From NCBI RefSeq assembly GCF_006517235.1, contig NZ_CP041188.1, positions 1,984,001-2,048,000 of the forward strand: 64,000 nucleotides of DNA. Reading direction: 5' to 3'. The notes under the pieces are model-generated. The model saw nothing but the letters and a program-made list of their open reading frames with translations. It was not told the DNA's origin and did not search any database. Source of the stretch: Pseudarthrobacter sp. NIBRBAC000502772 (lineage in GTDB: Bacteria > Actinomycetota > Actinomycetes > Actinomycetales > Micrococcaceae). Positions 25,323 through 35,157 of this stretch are shown here, in pieces; within the stretch, counting starts at the first letter, position 1; every line of letters begins with the position of its first letter. A program made the translations under genes and the position numbers.

Positions 25323-25367
25323 CAGTTAATAAAGACTAACCTGAATTCCAGTTATAAAGCATTAACC
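25323..25367. promoter_or_regulatory. Two TetR-type operator sites (GTTA-N8-TAAC)
   Basis: CAGTTAATAAAGACTAACC (25323-25341) and CAGTTATAAAGCATTAACC (25349-25367) are near-identical direct repeats, each with GTTA-N8-TAAC dyad ends. They start 26 bases apart, in the divergent promoter of the TetR gene and accD1. Confidence 0.55.
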
Positions 25368-25425
25368 GAGCTGGCTTTTACGGCTCTCGCCGGAGCCTTG
25401 GTGGCTTTCAATAGATGACGAACGG

Positions 25426-27042
25426 ATGCAGTCGATGGAGACTCTCGCCAGCCGGCTTGATGCCGCAAGTGAAGCGTTTGCTGCAAACAACGCTGCCCAG
25501 CTCGCGCTGGCCGCCGAGCTCCGGACCAGGCTGGCTGAGGCCGCGTTGGGCGGGCCGGAGAAGTCGAGGGAGCGCCATGTGGGGCGCGGGAAGCTGCTGC
25601 CCCGGGAGCGCATTGACCGGCTGCTGGATGATGGCAGCCCGTTCCTGGAGATCGCGCCGCTGGCAGCCAACGGCATGTACAACAACGACTCGCCGGGAGC
25701 CGGGGTTATTGCCGGCGTCGGCCTGGTCCACGGCCGCCAGGTGCTGGTGATCTCCAACGATGCCACCGTCAAGGGCGGCACCTACTACCCGATGACCGTG
25801 AAGAAGCACCTCCGCGCCCAGGAGATAGCGCTGGAGAACCGGCTGCCGTGCATCTATCTGGTGGATTCGGGCGGGGCGTTCCTCCCGAAGCAGGACGAAG
25901 TTTTTCCCGACAAGGAGCATTTCGGCCGGATCTTCTTCAACCAGGCGAAGATGTCTGCCGCGAAGATCCCGCAGATCGCCTCGGTGATGGGCTCCTGCAC
26001 GGCAGGCGGCGCTTACGTTCCGGCGATGAGCGATGAGACGGTGATCGTGCGGAACCAGGGCACTATCTTCCTGGGCGGTCCGCCGCTGGTGAAGGCTGCC
26101 ATCGGGGAGATCGTCACGGCGGAGGAACTGGGCGGCGGTGACGTGCACTCGAAGATCTCCGGTGTCACCGACCACCTGGCGGAGAACGATGAGCATGCCC
26201 TGCAGATCGTCCGGGACATCGTCTCCACGCTGCCGAGGCCGGCTGCCCCTGCCTGGGATGTGGACACCGTCGTCGAGCCCCTCGCGGATCCGGCGGAGTT
26301 GTACGGCGCCGTCCCGACGGACGTCAACGCGCAGTACGACGTCCACGAGGTCATTGCCCGGCTGGTGGACGGCAGCAGGTTCCACGAGTTCAAGAAGGAG
26401 TACGGCACCACCCTGGTCACGGGTTTTGCCAGACTGCACGGGCACCCGGTGGGGATCGTGGCCAACAACGGCGTGCTCTTCAGCGAGTCCTCGCTCAAGG
26501 GCGCGCACTTCATCGAACTCTGCGACCAGCGCGGCATTCCGCTTATTTTCCTGCAGAACATTTCCGGGTTCATGGTGGGCAGGGATTCCGAGCAGGGTGG
26601 CATTGCCAAGAACGGCGCCAAGATGGTCACCGCCGTCGCCACCGCCCGGGTGCCGAAGCTGACCGTCGTCATCGGCGGGTCCTTCGGCGCCGGCAACTAC
26701 TCCATGTGCGGGCGGGCGTACTCGCCGCGCTTCCTGTGGATGTGGCCGGCAAGCCGCATCTCGGTGATGGGAGGGAACCAAGCATCCGGCGTTCTTGCAA
26801 CCGTCAAGCGTGACCAGTACGAGGCCCGTGGCGAGGAATGGTCCGCAGAGGATGAGGAAGCCTTCAAGGCCCCGATCAAACAGCAGTACGAGGACCAGGG
26901 CAGCCCGTACTATTCCACCGCCCGCCTCTGGGACGACGGCGTGATCGACCCCGCGGATACCCGCACCGTCCTGGGGCTGGCGCTCGACGTCGTCTCCCGC
27001 ACCCCCCTGCCGGAGACCTCCTTCGGCCTTTTCCGGATGTGA
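25426..27042 (+). CDS. accD1: Methylcrotonyl-CoA carboxylase beta (carboxyltransferase) subunit
   Basis: A 538-residue carboxyltransferase that moves CO2 from biotin to 3-methylcrotonyl-CoA. The crotonase-fold halves are complete: [19 protein letters not shown] near the N-terminus, [20 protein letters not shown] (about 146-165), [16 protein letters not shown], and in the second half [18 protein letters not shown] and [16 protein letters not shown]. The FxxDxxHFGxIFxNQA and SGFMVG phrases favour the MCC/LiuB branch over propionyl-CoA carboxylase. It opens the operon, with an operator pair upstream. Orthologous in context to M. tuberculosis accD1 (Rv2502c). Confidence 0.92.
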   Translation: MQSMETLASRLDAASEAFAANNAAQLALAAELRTRLAEAALGGPEKSRERHVGRGKLLPRERIDRLLDDGSPFLEIAPLAANGMYNNDSPGAGVIAGVGLVHGRQVLVISNDATVKGGTYYPMTVKKHLRAQEIALENRLPCIYLVDSGGAFLPKQDEVFPDKEHFGRIFFNQAKMSAAKIPQIASVMGSCTAGGAYVPAMSDETVIVRNQGTIFLGGPPLVKAAIGEIVTAEELGGGDVHSKISGVTDHLAENDEHALQIVRDIVSTLPRPAAPAWDVDTVVEPLADPAELYGAVPTDVNAQYDVHEVIARLVDGSRFHEFKKEYGTTLVTGFARLHGHPVGIVANNGVLFSESSLKGAHFIELCDQRGIPLIFLQNISGFMVGRDSEQGGIAKNGAKMVTAVATARVPKLTVVIGGSFGAGNYSMCGRAYSPRFLWMWPASRISVMGGNQASGVLATVKRDQYEARGEEWSAEDEEAFKAPIKQQYEDQGSPYYSTARLWDDGVIDPADTRTVLGLALDVVSRTPLPETSFGLFRM

Positions 27043-27049
27043 GCCAGCC

Positions 27050-29266
27050 ATGACCGTTTCCATGCCCGCCGTTCCTTCCGCAATCCGGCAGAAGCCGCTG
27101 TTCAGCACCGTGCTGGTCGCCAACCGCGGGGAGATCGCCTGCCGCGTCATCCGCACACTGCGTGCCCTGGGCATCCGCTCCGTAGCCGTCTATTCCGACG
27201 CCGACGCCGGGGCCCGCCACGTTCGCGAAGCTGACACCGCCGTGCGGATCGGCCCTGCCGCTGCTGCAGAGAGCTACCTCAAGATTGCGGCGATCCTTCA
27301 GGCTTGCCGCGAGACGGGCGCCGAGGCCGTGCACCCCGGCTACGGCTTCCTCAGCGAGAACGTCGATTTTGCCCGCGCCCTCGAAGCCGCCGGCATCACC
27401 TTCATCGGCCCCGGCGTTGAGTCCCTGAACGTCATGGGCGACAAGATCCGCTCCAAGAACCACGTGGCCGGCTACGGAGTCCCCGTAGTGCCGGGCATCG
27501 CCGAACCGGGCATGACTGACGCGCAACTCATGGAGGCCGCGCCCGCCGTCGGGTTCCCGCTCCTGATCAAGCCGTCAGCGGGCGGCGGCGGCAAGGGCAT
27601 GCACATCGTAGAGCGCCACGAGGACCTCGAAGCCACGCTGGCCACCGCCCGCCGCGTCGCCGCGAGCGCCTTCGGCGACGACACCCTTTTCCTTGAACGG
27701 CTGGTCCGCACGCCGCGGCACATCGAGGTCCAGGTCCTGGCGGACAACCACGGCAACGTGATCCATCTTGGGGAGCGGGAATGCTCGCTGCAGCGCCGCC
27801 ACCAAAAGGTGATTGAGGAAGCGCCGTCGCCGCTGCTGGAGTCATTGCACGACGGCGGGGCCACCCGGGCCCGGATCGGCGAGGCCGCCTGCCAGGCGGC
27901 CCGCAGCGTCCACTACAGCGGCGCGGGAACTGTGGAGTTCCTGGTCTCCGACGAGGCCCCTGACGAGTTCTTCTTTATGGAGATGAATACCCGTCTCCAG
28001 GTGGAGCACCCGGTGACCGAAATGGTCACCGGCGTTGACCTGGTCGAATGGCAGGTCCGCATCGCCGCCGGTGAGGAACTGACCGTCCGCCAGGCCGACG
28101 TCGAACTCAACGGGCACGCCGCCGAAGCCCGCGTCTACGCGGAAATCCCGGAGCGGAACTTCATGCCGTCCACCGGGACCGTGCTCCTGCTGGACGAAAT
28201 GCCCCATCACGGAGCCGGCATGATCCGCGTGGATTCTGCCCTGCTCGAGGGGCTCGAGATCTCCTCCAGCTACGATCCGATGATCTCCAAGGTCATCGCG
28301 TGGGGCCCGGATCGCACCGTTGCCCTGGATACCTTGGACGCGGCACTCGCCGGCTACACAGCTCTTGGCATCGACACGAATGTTGAGTACCTGAGGCTGC
28401 TGATCAACGACGCCGACGTCCGCGCCGGGCATCTGGACACCGGCCTGATCGAGCGCAAGATGCCAGACTTCGCCTTCCGGCTGATTGACGACGCCGAACT
28501 GGTCGCGGCCGCCCTGTACGCCGTTGTGAACGGGGAACCGGGCAGCGCGGTGACACCCTCCGGTCCGTGGCAGGCCGGCAACGGCTGGCGGATCGGCGCG
28601 CCGGCACCCCGGCGGATCAGCCTGGGAATGCCCGACGGCGGCATCGCAACGGTGAGTGTGACGGGCCGCGTGGCGGCCGGCCCGGTCCAGGTCTGCGTCG
28701 GTGAAGGGCCCTGGCGGACGGCCTCGCTGCGACTGCCGGGCGGCGGGAGCATGGTCCTGACCCTCGACGGCGAAACCACGGAGTATTCCCTGGCCCCGGT
28801 GACGTGGGGTTCCGGCAGCCCGGATCCGGACAACCTGCCCGCAGGAGTTCCCACGGAACTGTTCCTCGGCAACGGAGGCTGGTCCTGCCGGCTGGAGGCG
28901 CTGACACGGGAGTCTCGGCTACTCCGGGTGCTCGCCGCCGTCGAGCGCGAGGAAGGCACCGCGGACCCGGAGGTGCGTTCGCCCATGCCCGGCACGGTGG
29001 TATCCGTTGCGGTCAGCAACGGCGACACCGTGGAAGCCGGCCAGGTCCTACTCTCCGTGGAAGCCATGAAGATGGAACACCAGCTCGTGGCCGAGGTGGC
29101 CGGCACGGTCCACATCAGCATCAAGGCCGGTCAGCCGGTCAAAGCGGACCAGGTGCTGGCCACCATCCACCCTTCAACCACCGATCCAGACTCAGATCAG
29201 GATTCCACCACGGAGTCGAACAAGGATTCCGACAAGGAGTCCGACAACACAGGCAAGGGAGCCTAG
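27050..29266 (+). CDS. accA1: Methylcrotonyl-CoA carboxylase alpha (biotin carboxylase + BCCP) subunit
   Basis: A 738-residue biotin-dependent subunit. The biotin carboxylase domain fills about residues 16-470 (VANRGEIACRVIRTL, HPGYGFLSEN, KPSAGGGGKGMHIV, EMNTRLQVEHPVTE). A middle BT-like region follows, then the BCCP domain with VEAMKMEHQL, biotinyl Lys674. After BCCP comes an unusual tail of about 30 residues made almost only of Asp, Ser, Thr, Glu, Asn and Lys. It carboxylates biotin with ATP and bicarbonate for the AccD1 partner. The start lies 7 bases after the accD1 stop. Confidence 0.93.
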   Translation: MTVSMPAVPSAIRQKPLFSTVLVANRGEIACRVIRTLRALGIRSVAVYSDADAGARHVREADTAVRIGPAAAAESYLKIAAILQACRETGAEAVHPGYGFLSENVDFARALEAAGITFIGPGVESLNVMGDKIRSKNHVAGYGVPVVPGIAEPGMTDAQLMEAAPAVGFPLLIKPSAGGGGKGMHIVERHEDLEATLATARRVAASAFGDDTLFLERLVRTPRHIEVQVLADNHGNVIHLGERECSLQRRHQKVIEEAPSPLLESLHDGGATRARIGEAACQAARSVHYSGAGTVEFLVSDEAPDEFFFMEMNTRLQVEHPVTEMVTGVDLVEWQVRIAAGEELTVRQADVELNGHAAEARVYAEIPERNFMPSTGTVLLLDEMPHHGAGMIRVDSALLEGLEISSSYDPMISKVIAWGPDRTVALDTLDAALAGYTALGIDTNVEYLRLLINDADVRAGHLDTGLIERKMPDFAFRLIDDAELVAAALYAVVNGEPGSAVTPSGPWQAGNGWRIGAPAPRRISLGMPDGGIATVSVTGRVAAGPVQVCVGEGPWRTASLRLPGGGSMVLTLDGETTEYSLAPVTWGSGSPDPDNLPAGVPTELFLGNGGWSCRLEALTRESRLLRVLAAVEREEGTADPEVRSPMPGTVVSVAVSNGDTVEAGQVLLSVEAMKMEHQLVAEVAGTVHISIKAGQPVKADQVLATIHPSTTDPDSDQDSTTESNKDSDKESDNTGKGA

Positions 29267-29268
29267 CC

Positions 29269-30432
29269 ATGGCAGATTTTGAGCTCAGTGAGGAATACCA
29301 GGACCTCAGCGACACCGTCCGGGATTTCGCGGACAACGTGGTGGCGCCGGTCTCGGCCAAGCACGATGAGGAGCACAGCTTCCCGTACGAGGTGGTGTCC
29401 CAGATGGCGGACATGGGCCTGTTCGGGCTGCCGTTCCCGGAAGAGCACGGCGGGATGGGAGGGGACTACTTCGCTTTGGCACTCGCCCTCGAACAGCTGG
29501 GCCGGGTGGACCAGTCCGTGGCCATCACGCTGGAAGCAGGCGTCTCCCTCGGCGCAATGCCGGTGTACCGGTTCGGCACCGAGGCCCAGAAAGAGGAGTG
29601 GCTCCCGCTGCTGGCCTCGGGCAAGGCGCTCGCCGGCTTCGGACTCACGGAGCCGGAAGCAGGCTCTGACGCCGGCGGGACCAAAACCCACGCCCATCGT
29701 GAGAACGGCGACTGGGTGATCAACGGCAACAAGGAATTCATCACCAACTCCGGGACTGACATCACGCGTCTGGTCACGGTCACCGCGGTGACGGGTCAGA
29801 AGGAACGCAAGGATGGCAGCCTCAAGAAGCAGATTTCCACCATCCTGGTGCCCACTGACACTCCGGGTTTCAGGGCGGAGAAGGCCTACAACAAAGTGGG
29901 CTGGAACGCCTCGGACACGCACCCGCTGACGCTCAAGGACGTCCGGGTGCCGGAAGCGAACCTGCTCGGTGCGGAGGGGCGGGGTTACGCGAATTTCCTT
30001 TCCATCCTGGACGAGGGCCGGATCGCCATCGCGGCTTTGGCGACGGGGGCGGCGCAGGGCTGTGTTGACCTGTCGGTGAAGTACGCCAAGGAACGCAGCG
30101 CGTTCGGCCATCACATCGGCAAGTACCAGGCCATCTCGTTCAAGATCGCCCGCATGCAGGCCCGGGCCCATACGGCCCGCCTGGCGTACTACGACGCCGC
30201 ATCGAGAATGCTGGCCGGGAAGCGGTTCAAGACGCAGGCGGCCATCGCTAAGATGGTCGCAGGCGAGGCGGCCATGGACAACGCGCGGGATGCCACCCAG
30301 GTATTCGGCGGCTATGGCTTCATCAACGAATTCACCGTGGCACGCCACTACCGCGACTCCAAGATCCTTGAAGTGGGGGAGGGCACCACGGAGGTCCAGC
30401 TGATGCTCATCGCCCGCGAACTCGGACTGTAA
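29269..30432 (+). CDS. fadE19: Acyl-CoA dehydrogenase of the leucine operon (FadE19-like)
   Basis: A 387-residue FAD enzyme, by context the isovaleryl-CoA dehydrogenase step. It has [18 protein letters not shown] (about 123-140), [14 protein letters not shown] and the ending [16 protein letters not shown] Glu stands at the GEGTTE position used as catalytic base by MCAD-type enzymes. Classical isovaleryl-CoA dehydrogenases have a non-acidic residue there and use another Glu, so this enzyme may be of the 2-methyl-branched or general type. ATG is 3 bases after the accA1 stop; the longer frame upstream overlaps accA1 and is a shadow. Confidence 0.88.
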   Translation: MADFELSEEYQDLSDTVRDFADNVVAPVSAKHDEEHSFPYEVVSQMADMGLFGLPFPEEHGGMGGDYFALALALEQLGRVDQSVAITLEAGVSLGAMPVYRFGTEAQKEEWLPLLASGKALAGFGLTEPEAGSDAGGTKTHAHRENGDWVINGNKEFITNSGTDITRLVTVTAVTGQKERKDGSLKKQISTILVPTDTPGFRAEKAYNKVGWNASDTHPLTLKDVRVPEANLLGAEGRGYANFLSILDEGRIAIAALATGAAQGCVDLSVKYAKERSAFGHHIGKYQAISFKIARMQARAHTARLAYYDAASRMLAGKRFKTQAAIAKMVAGEAAMDNARDATQVFGGYGFINEFTVARHYRDSKILEVGEGTTEVQLMLIARELGL

Positions 30433-30459
30433 CCAGCCCGCTGGTCGGGAATGCCACGC

Positions 30460-30520
30460 GGTGGTCGAGCCTGTTACCCGGTGGTCGAGCTGTAAAACGG
30501 TGGTCGAGCCTGTCGAGACC
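30460..30520. repeat. Three copies of a palindromic intergenic repeat
   Basis: GGTGGTCGAGCCTGT (30460-30474), a version lacking one C (30480-30493) and the full GGTGGTCGAGCCTGTCGAGACC (30499-30520) lie in tandem. The full unit contains the dyad GGTCGAG...; GGTCTCGACAGGCTCGACC on the other strand. Similar repeats are widespread in Arthrobacter and relatives as I recall. The array ends 16 bases before scoA. Confidence 0.8.
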
Positions 30521-30536
30521 CTTGAAAGGACCAACG

Positions 30537-31331
30537 ATGATCAACAAGGTTGTTGCCAGCGCCGAGGAAGCCACTGCGGACATTCCCGACGGCGCGTCGC
30601 TCGCGGTGGGAGGGTTCGGCCTCTGCGGAATCCCGGTGGCCTTGATCGATGCCCTGCACCGGCACGGCACCAAGGACCTCGAGACAGTGAGCAACAACTG
30701 CGGCGTGGACGACTGGGGGCTGGGCGTCCTGCTCCGTGACGGCAAGATCCGGCGGACTGTCAGTTCCTACGTCGGCGAGAACAAGGAGTTCGCGCGCCAG
30801 TACCTGTCCGGTGAGCTTGAGGTGGTCCTCACCCCGCAGGGGACGCTGGCGGAAAAGCTCCGGGCCGGCGGCGCCGGGATCCCCGCTTTCTACACCAAGG
30901 CGGGGGTCGGCACGCAGGTGTCCGACGGCGGCCTGCCGCAGAAGTACGACGCCGACGGCGGCATCGCCATCGCCTCTGCCGCCAAGGAAGTCCGGACGTT
31001 CAATGAAGTGGACTATGTCCTCGAGGAATCCCTGACACCCGACTTCGGACTGGTCCACGCCTGGAAGGGCGACCGCCACGGCAACCTGGTTTTCCACGCC
31101 ACCGCCATGAACTTCAACCCGCTCTGCGCCATGGCGGGAAAAATCACCATCGCCGAGGTGGAGGAGCTGGTGGAACCGGGGGAGCTGGACCCCGAACACG
31201 TCCACACTCCCGGCATCTTTGTCCAGCGTGTGGTGGTTGTGCCCGCCGGCGAGAAGCGGATCGAGAAGCGGACCGTCGCCCTTGCCCGGGCCGCCGGAAC
31301 CGAAAGCGCCACCGAACAGGCAGGAGCGTAG
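30537..31331 (+). CDS. scoA: 3-oxoacid CoA-transferase subunit A
   Basis: A 264-residue subunit of the succinyl-CoA:acetoacetate CoA-transferase. The N-terminal [19 protein letters not shown] and the phrase [16 protein letters not shown] are typical of SCOT alpha. It would activate acetoacetate released by HMG-CoA cleavage, closing leucine degradation. ATG at 30537 has AAAGGA 7 bases upstream; an ATG at 30522 in frame lies within the repeat end and has no ribosome site. scoB follows after 2 bases. Confidence 0.92.
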   Translation: MINKVVASAEEATADIPDGASLAVGGFGLCGIPVALIDALHRHGTKDLETVSNNCGVDDWGLGVLLRDGKIRRTVSSYVGENKEFARQYLSGELEVVLTPQGTLAEKLRAGGAGIPAFYTKAGVGTQVSDGGLPQKYDADGGIAIASAAKEVRTFNEVDYVLEESLTPDFGLVHAWKGDRHGNLVFHATAMNFNPLCAMAGKITIAEVEELVEPGELDPEHVHTPGIFVQRVVVVPAGEKRIEKRTVALARAAGTESATEQAGA

Positions 31332-31333
31332 CC

Positions 31334-32101
31334 ATGGAGTCCAACAGCACGCAGGGAGCGCCTCCCCGCCCCGAAGCCGTACGGCCCGAATACCGGCGTG
31401 CCACCGTCGGCCATCCGGAAGGCACCAATCCGGAGGCCAAAGGGTGGACGCGCAACGAACTGGCCGCCCGGGTGGCCCGGGAGCTCAGCAACGGACAGTA
31501 TGTCAACCTCGGCATCGGCATGCCCACGCTCATTCCCAACTACATCCCGGCAGGCGTCGAGGTGGTGCTCCACTCGGAGAACGGGATCCTGGGCGTGGGA
31601 CCATACCCCAGCGAGGATGCGGTGGATCCGGACCTCATCAACGCCGGCAAGGAAACCGTCACCGTTAACAAGGGGGCCGCGTTCTTCGACTCCGCCTCGT
31701 CGTTCGGCATGATCCGCGGCGGGCATGTGGACGTGGCCGTGCTCGGCGCCATGGAAGTGGCGCAGAACGGGGACCTGGCCAACTGGATGATCCCGGGCAA
31801 GATGGTCAAAGGCATGGGCGGGGCCATGGACCTGGTCTTCGGCGCCAAGAAGGTGATCGTGATGATGGAACACGTGGACCGCAACGGCAACCCCAAAATC
31901 GTGGAGCACTGCTCGCTGCCGCTGACCGGCAAGGCCTGCGTGGACCGGATCATCACCGACCTCGCCGTGATCGACGTCGTCACCGAAGGCGGGCGGTCCC
32001 GGTTGGTTCTGCGCGAACTGGCCCCCAACGTCTCCGTGGAGGACGTGGCCGCGGCCACCGGCGCCGAGCTGTTCGAAGAGGACCAGGAGCTCACCGTATG
32101 A
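31334..32101 (+). CDS. scoB: 3-oxoacid CoA-transferase subunit B
   Basis: A 255-residue partner of ScoA. The active-site Glu82 is in [10 protein letters not shown], the SENG motif of class I CoA-transferases. [11 protein letters not shown] and [20 protein letters not shown] also match. About 35 N-terminal residues (rich in Pro, Arg and Glu) precede the usual family start near [11 protein letters not shown], so this is an N-terminal extension or the true start is later. Its end overlaps the MaoC gene (ATGA). Confidence 0.92.
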   Translation: MESNSTQGAPPRPEAVRPEYRRATVGHPEGTNPEAKGWTRNELAARVARELSNGQYVNLGIGMPTLIPNYIPAGVEVVLHSENGILGVGPYPSEDAVDPDLINAGKETVTVNKGAAFFDSASSFGMIRGGHVDVAVLGAMEVAQNGDLANWMIPGKMVKGMGGAMDLVFGAKKVIVMMEHVDRNGNPKIVEHCSLPLTGKACVDRIITDLAVIDVVTEGGRSRLVLRELAPNVSVEDVAAATGAELFEEDQELTV

Positions 32102-32712
32102 GCGGGGCTTCGGCGGGCTCAACCCCTGACGGTCCGGGCGCAGCCGCCGAGGGCCCCCGCATCATCGAGCAGCGCGGCCTGTACTTTGACGAACTCGAAG
32201 AAGGCGTTGTCTACGCGCACCGGCCCGGCCGCACCGTGACCGAGGCGGACAACGTCCTGTTCACAACGCTCACCATGAACACCCAGGCTCTGCACCTCGA
32301 TGCCGCCTGGAGCGCAGGGCAGCCGTTTGGCCAGCGCCTGGTCAACTCCATGTTCACGCTGTCCACCCTGGTGGGGCAGTCAGTATCGCAGCTCACCCAG
32401 GGCACGATCATCGCCCAGCTGGGCCTGACGGACGTCTCTTTCCCGCACCCGCTGTTCCACGGGGACACGCTCTACACCGAGACGGTGATCACCGGCAAAC
32501 GGCTCTCGGGATCGCGACCCGGCCAGGGGATTGTGACTATGCACCACACCGGGCGGAACCAGGACAACACAGTGGTGGCGCTGGCCACACGGAGCTGCCT
32601 GATGTGGATCCGGGACGCCCATGTGGCGCAGTCTTCTGGACAACACGTGCAGCCTGCGGGAGCTGAAAAGGGGAGCGTGCCGGGCCCCGAAAAGAGGACA
32701 ATGTCCGTATGA
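32098..32712 (+). CDS. MaoC-family hydratase, probable 3-methylglutaconyl-CoA hydratase
   Basis: A 204-residue hot-dog-fold dehydratase. Phrases such as [33 protein letters not shown] and [19 protein letters not shown] are those of MaoC-like proteins of the MeaC/Rv2499c group. In M. tuberculosis the equivalent gene sits between fadE19 and citE. The pathway needs a hydratase for 3-methylglutaconyl-CoA at this point, and no crotonase-type LiuC is present in the operon, so that role is inferred. The gene overlaps both neighbours by 4 bases. Confidence 0.82.
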   Translation: MSGASAGSTPDGPGAAAEGPRIIEQRGLYFDELEEGVVYAHRPGRTVTEADNVLFTTLTMNTQALHLDAAWSAGQPFGQRLVNSMFTLSTLVGQSVSQLTQGTIIAQLGLTDVSFPHPLFHGDTLYTETVITGKRLSGSRPGQGIVTMHHTGRNQDNTVVALATRSCLMWIRDAHVAQSSGQHVQPAGAEKGSVPGPEKRTMSV

Positions 32713-33548
32713 CATTTGTGATGGGTCCCGCCCTGCTCTTCTGCCCTGCCGACCGCCCGGAGCGCTTCCCCAAGGCCGCCCAACGCGCCGACGCTGTCAT
32801 CGTGGACCTCGAGGACGCGGTGGCACCCGCGGACAAGCAGCGGGCGCGCGGCGCCATCCTGGCCCAGCTGGGCGCTGCCGGGGAGGGGCCCGAACTTGAC
32901 CCCAGCCGCACCATCATCAGGATCAATCCGGCGGGCACCGACGAGTTCGAGAAGGACCTGCACTGCCTGGCCCACACCCCGTACCGCACGGTGATGCTGG
33001 CCAAGGCTGAGAGTGCGGCCCAGCTCGAAGCCCTGGCGGACTACCACGTCATCGCCCTGTGCGAGACCGCCGTCGGGGTCCTGAACGCGCCCGCCATCGC
33101 GGCGGCCCCCAACGTGGTGGCACTGATGTGGGGCGCCGAGGACCTCCTGGCTTCCCTCAGCGGTACGTCCAGCAGAGCGGACGACGGCGGCTACCGCGCC
33201 GTGGCGTTGCATGCCCGGTCCGCGGTGCTGCTCGCCGCCCGGGCTTTCGGGAAAGAAGCCGTGGATGCCGTGTACGTCAACATCCCGGACCTTGACGGGC
33301 TGGCTCTGGAGGCCGCTGATGCCGCAGCGTCAGGATTCGGCTCCAAAGCCTGCATCCATCCCACGCAGGCGGCCGTTGTCCGGGGCGCCTACGCCCCGTC
33401 CGAGGCCGACGTCGCCGCCGCCACAGAACTGCTGCAGGTCGCCGCTGTTGCCGGATCCGGCGTGTTCCAGCATGGCGGCAAAATGATCGACGGCCCCATC
33501 CTCAAGCACGCCGAAGCCACCATCCGCCGGGCAGGCATCCGCTCCTAG
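32709..33548 (+). CDS. CitE-like HpcH/HpaI lyase, probable (R)-HMG-CoA/citramalyl-CoA lyase
   Basis: A 279-residue TIM-barrel lyase of the CitE-like group. Seen: LLFCPADRPERFPKAA (N-terminal), DLEDAVAP (metal site), WGAEDLLASL, SGFGSKACIHPTQ and GKMIDGPIL. Its M. tuberculosis counterpart Rv2498c is reported to cleave (S)-citramalyl-CoA and (R)-HMG-CoA, linking itaconate dissimilation and leucine degradation. The operon lacks an HMGL-like (liuE) lyase, so this protein would fill that step. ATG overlaps the MaoC stop. It ends the operon. Confidence 0.85.
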   Translation: MTFVMGPALLFCPADRPERFPKAAQRADAVIVDLEDAVAPADKQRARGAILAQLGAAGEGPELDPSRTIIRINPAGTDEFEKDLHCLAHTPYRTVMLAKAESAAQLEALADYHVIALCETAVGVLNAPAIAAAPNVVALMWGAEDLLASLSGTSSRADDGGYRAVALHARSAVLLAARAFGKEAVDAVYVNIPDLDGLALEAADAAASGFGSKACIHPTQAAVVRGAYAPSEADVAAATELLQVAAVAGSGVFQHGGKMIDGPILKHAEATIRRAGIRS

Positions 33549-33563
33549 GGCCACGACGGCAGG

Positions 33564-33650
33564 AATCACAAGAGCCCCGAATCACAAGAGCCCCGAATCA
33601 CAAGGCACCGAATCGCCGGGGCACCGAATCGCCGGGGCACCGAATCACCG
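33564..33650. repeat. Degenerate 16-bp tandem repeat
   Basis: Two copies of AATCACAAGAGCCCCG (33564-33595), one AATCACAAGGCACCG (33596-33610) and two AATCGCCGGGGCACCG (33611-33642), then a partial copy running into the stop of the convergent gene. A VNTR at a 3'-3' junction. Confidence 0.85.
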
Positions 33651-35120
33651 CCGCCGGCGGCGGGAACCGCCGAGCGAAAGCGGCGGGATGGCCTCATAGA
33701 GCGGCATCCGCACCCAGCGCTCGCCCGTCTCCCGGAACTCAGCCCTGGTGGCGAAACGGTACAGGTAGCTGTTGACACGCACCCAGCGCGGCGGATCGCC
33801 GTCGAACGGGTCGGCGCGGAGTAGCCGCAGCGTCCGCTGGTCCGCCTCCAGCAGTTTCGTGAGGAACGCGTAAAACCACTCCTCGTGGACGGTGCGCAAC
33901 GGCAGGAACCACATCAGCCAGTCCAGCCGCAGGTGGTAGGGCGCCCACTGGCGGGGCAGCCGGCGAAGATCCCCGGGTTTGCCCTTAAACCCATATTCGC
34001 GCCAGTCCGCGGAGTCCTCAGGTTCTTCGTCCAGGGTGCCCTCCACCACGATCTCGACGCGGTGCTTGGTCACGGTACCAAACGCGCCGTACGTGTTGAC
34101 CAGCTGCCAGCGGTTGAAGCTGGCATTCATCAGCTGCCCCTTGGAGAGCAGGTTGCGCACGGGCCAGTAGCTGAGGACTACCAGCAGCATTGTGGCCACC
34201 AGGGTGATGGCAAGCCAGTACGGGGGACTGCCGCGGCTGCCTTCCTCAGGATCCCCGTCCAGCGGCAGGAACGGCAATACGGCGTGGGCCACGGGGTCGC
34301 TGACCGCGGCGAAGGCCAGCACAATGGCCATCCAGTTCAGCCACGCGAAGTTGCCGCTGGCCACCAGCCACAGCTGGGTGAAGATGATGATTCCCGCGGC
34401 GGCGCTTGCCACGGGTTGCGGAGCGAAGAGGAAGAACGGCACCACGAGCTGGGCGAAATGGTTCCCCAGGACCTCCAGCCGGTGGAAGGGTTTGGGCAGG
34501 AGATGAGCCTGGCGGCTCAGCGGCCCCGGCATCGGCTGCGTTTCATGATGATAGTAGAGGGCGGTCAGGTCACGCCACTCCCGGCCGCCGCGGATCTTGA
34601 TCATCCCGGCGCCGAACTCCAGCCGGAACACGAGCCAGGCCAACAGGATCAGGATGGTGCGCGGCGGCTCCGTCTGATCCGAGCCAAGGAAGGCCACCGT
34701 GAACCCGGCCTCCAGCAGCAGCATTTCCCAGCCGAAGCCATAAAACGTCTGCCCCACGTTGACGATCGACATGTAAAGCAGCCACAGGGCCAGAAATGCG
34801 ATCAGCGGAACCCACGGCGGCCCAAGCTGGGGGATGCCGGCCACCAGGAGGGCGGAAATTGCCAGTCCGGTGAGGCAGACACCACGCAGCAGCCGGTCCG
34901 AATAGCGCCAACGGAACAGCGTGGGCCGCCGGCGCACGCTGAACCCCTCCAGATAGTCCGGAACCGGCAACAGGCCACGTTCGCCCAGCAGTGCAGGGAA
35001 CTGGTTCAGGGAGGACAGGAACGCAACGAAGAACAGTGCCGCCACACCTCGCTGCAGCACTTGCCGGGCGAATCCGTACTCCGGCGCATCGAACCAGGAA
35101 ACCCAGTCCACGCAATCCAC
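33645..35120 (-). CDS. Lipase maturation factor-like multi-TM protein
   Basis: A 491-residue membrane protein with about nine TM helices in the first 330 residues and a soluble C-terminal third. FYGFGWEMLLLEAGF (about 118-132), WRDLTALYYHHETQPMPGPLS (about 180-200) and NRWQLVNTYGAFG are signatures of the LMF1/DUF1222 family. In animals LMF1 matures lipases in the ER; bacterial members, related to vitamin-K-dependent carboxylase/HTTM proteins, have no established role. The ending SRRRRR falls within the 16-bp repeat zone, so the tail may vary. GTG start at 35120. Confidence 0.85.
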   Translation of the reverse strand: MDCVDWVSWFDAPEYGFARQVLQRGVAALFFVAFLSSLNQFPALLGERGLLPVPDYLEGFSVRRRPTLFRWRYSDRLLRGVCLTGLAISALLVAGIPQLGPPWVPLIAFLALWLLYMSIVNVGQTFYGFGWEMLLLEAGFTVAFLGSDQTEPPRTILILLAWLVFRLEFGAGMIKIRGGREWRDLTALYYHHETQPMPGPLSRQAHLLPKPFHRLEVLGNHFAQLVVPFFLFAPQPVASAAAGIIIFTQLWLVASGNFAWLNWMAIVLAFAAVSDPVAHAVLPFLPLDGDPEEGSRGSPPYWLAITLVATMLLVVLSYWPVRNLLSKGQLMNASFNRWQLVNTYGAFGTVTKHRVEIVVEGTLDEEPEDSADWREYGFKGKPGDLRRLPRQWAPYHLRLDWLMWFLPLRTVHEEWFYAFLTKLLEADQRTLRLLRADPFDGDPPRWVRVNSYLYRFATRAEFRETGERWVRMPLYEAIPPLSLGGSRRRRR

Positions 35121-35157
35121 GTTACGCCCGGCGTCGCTGTCCGCCCACTAGGATCGG

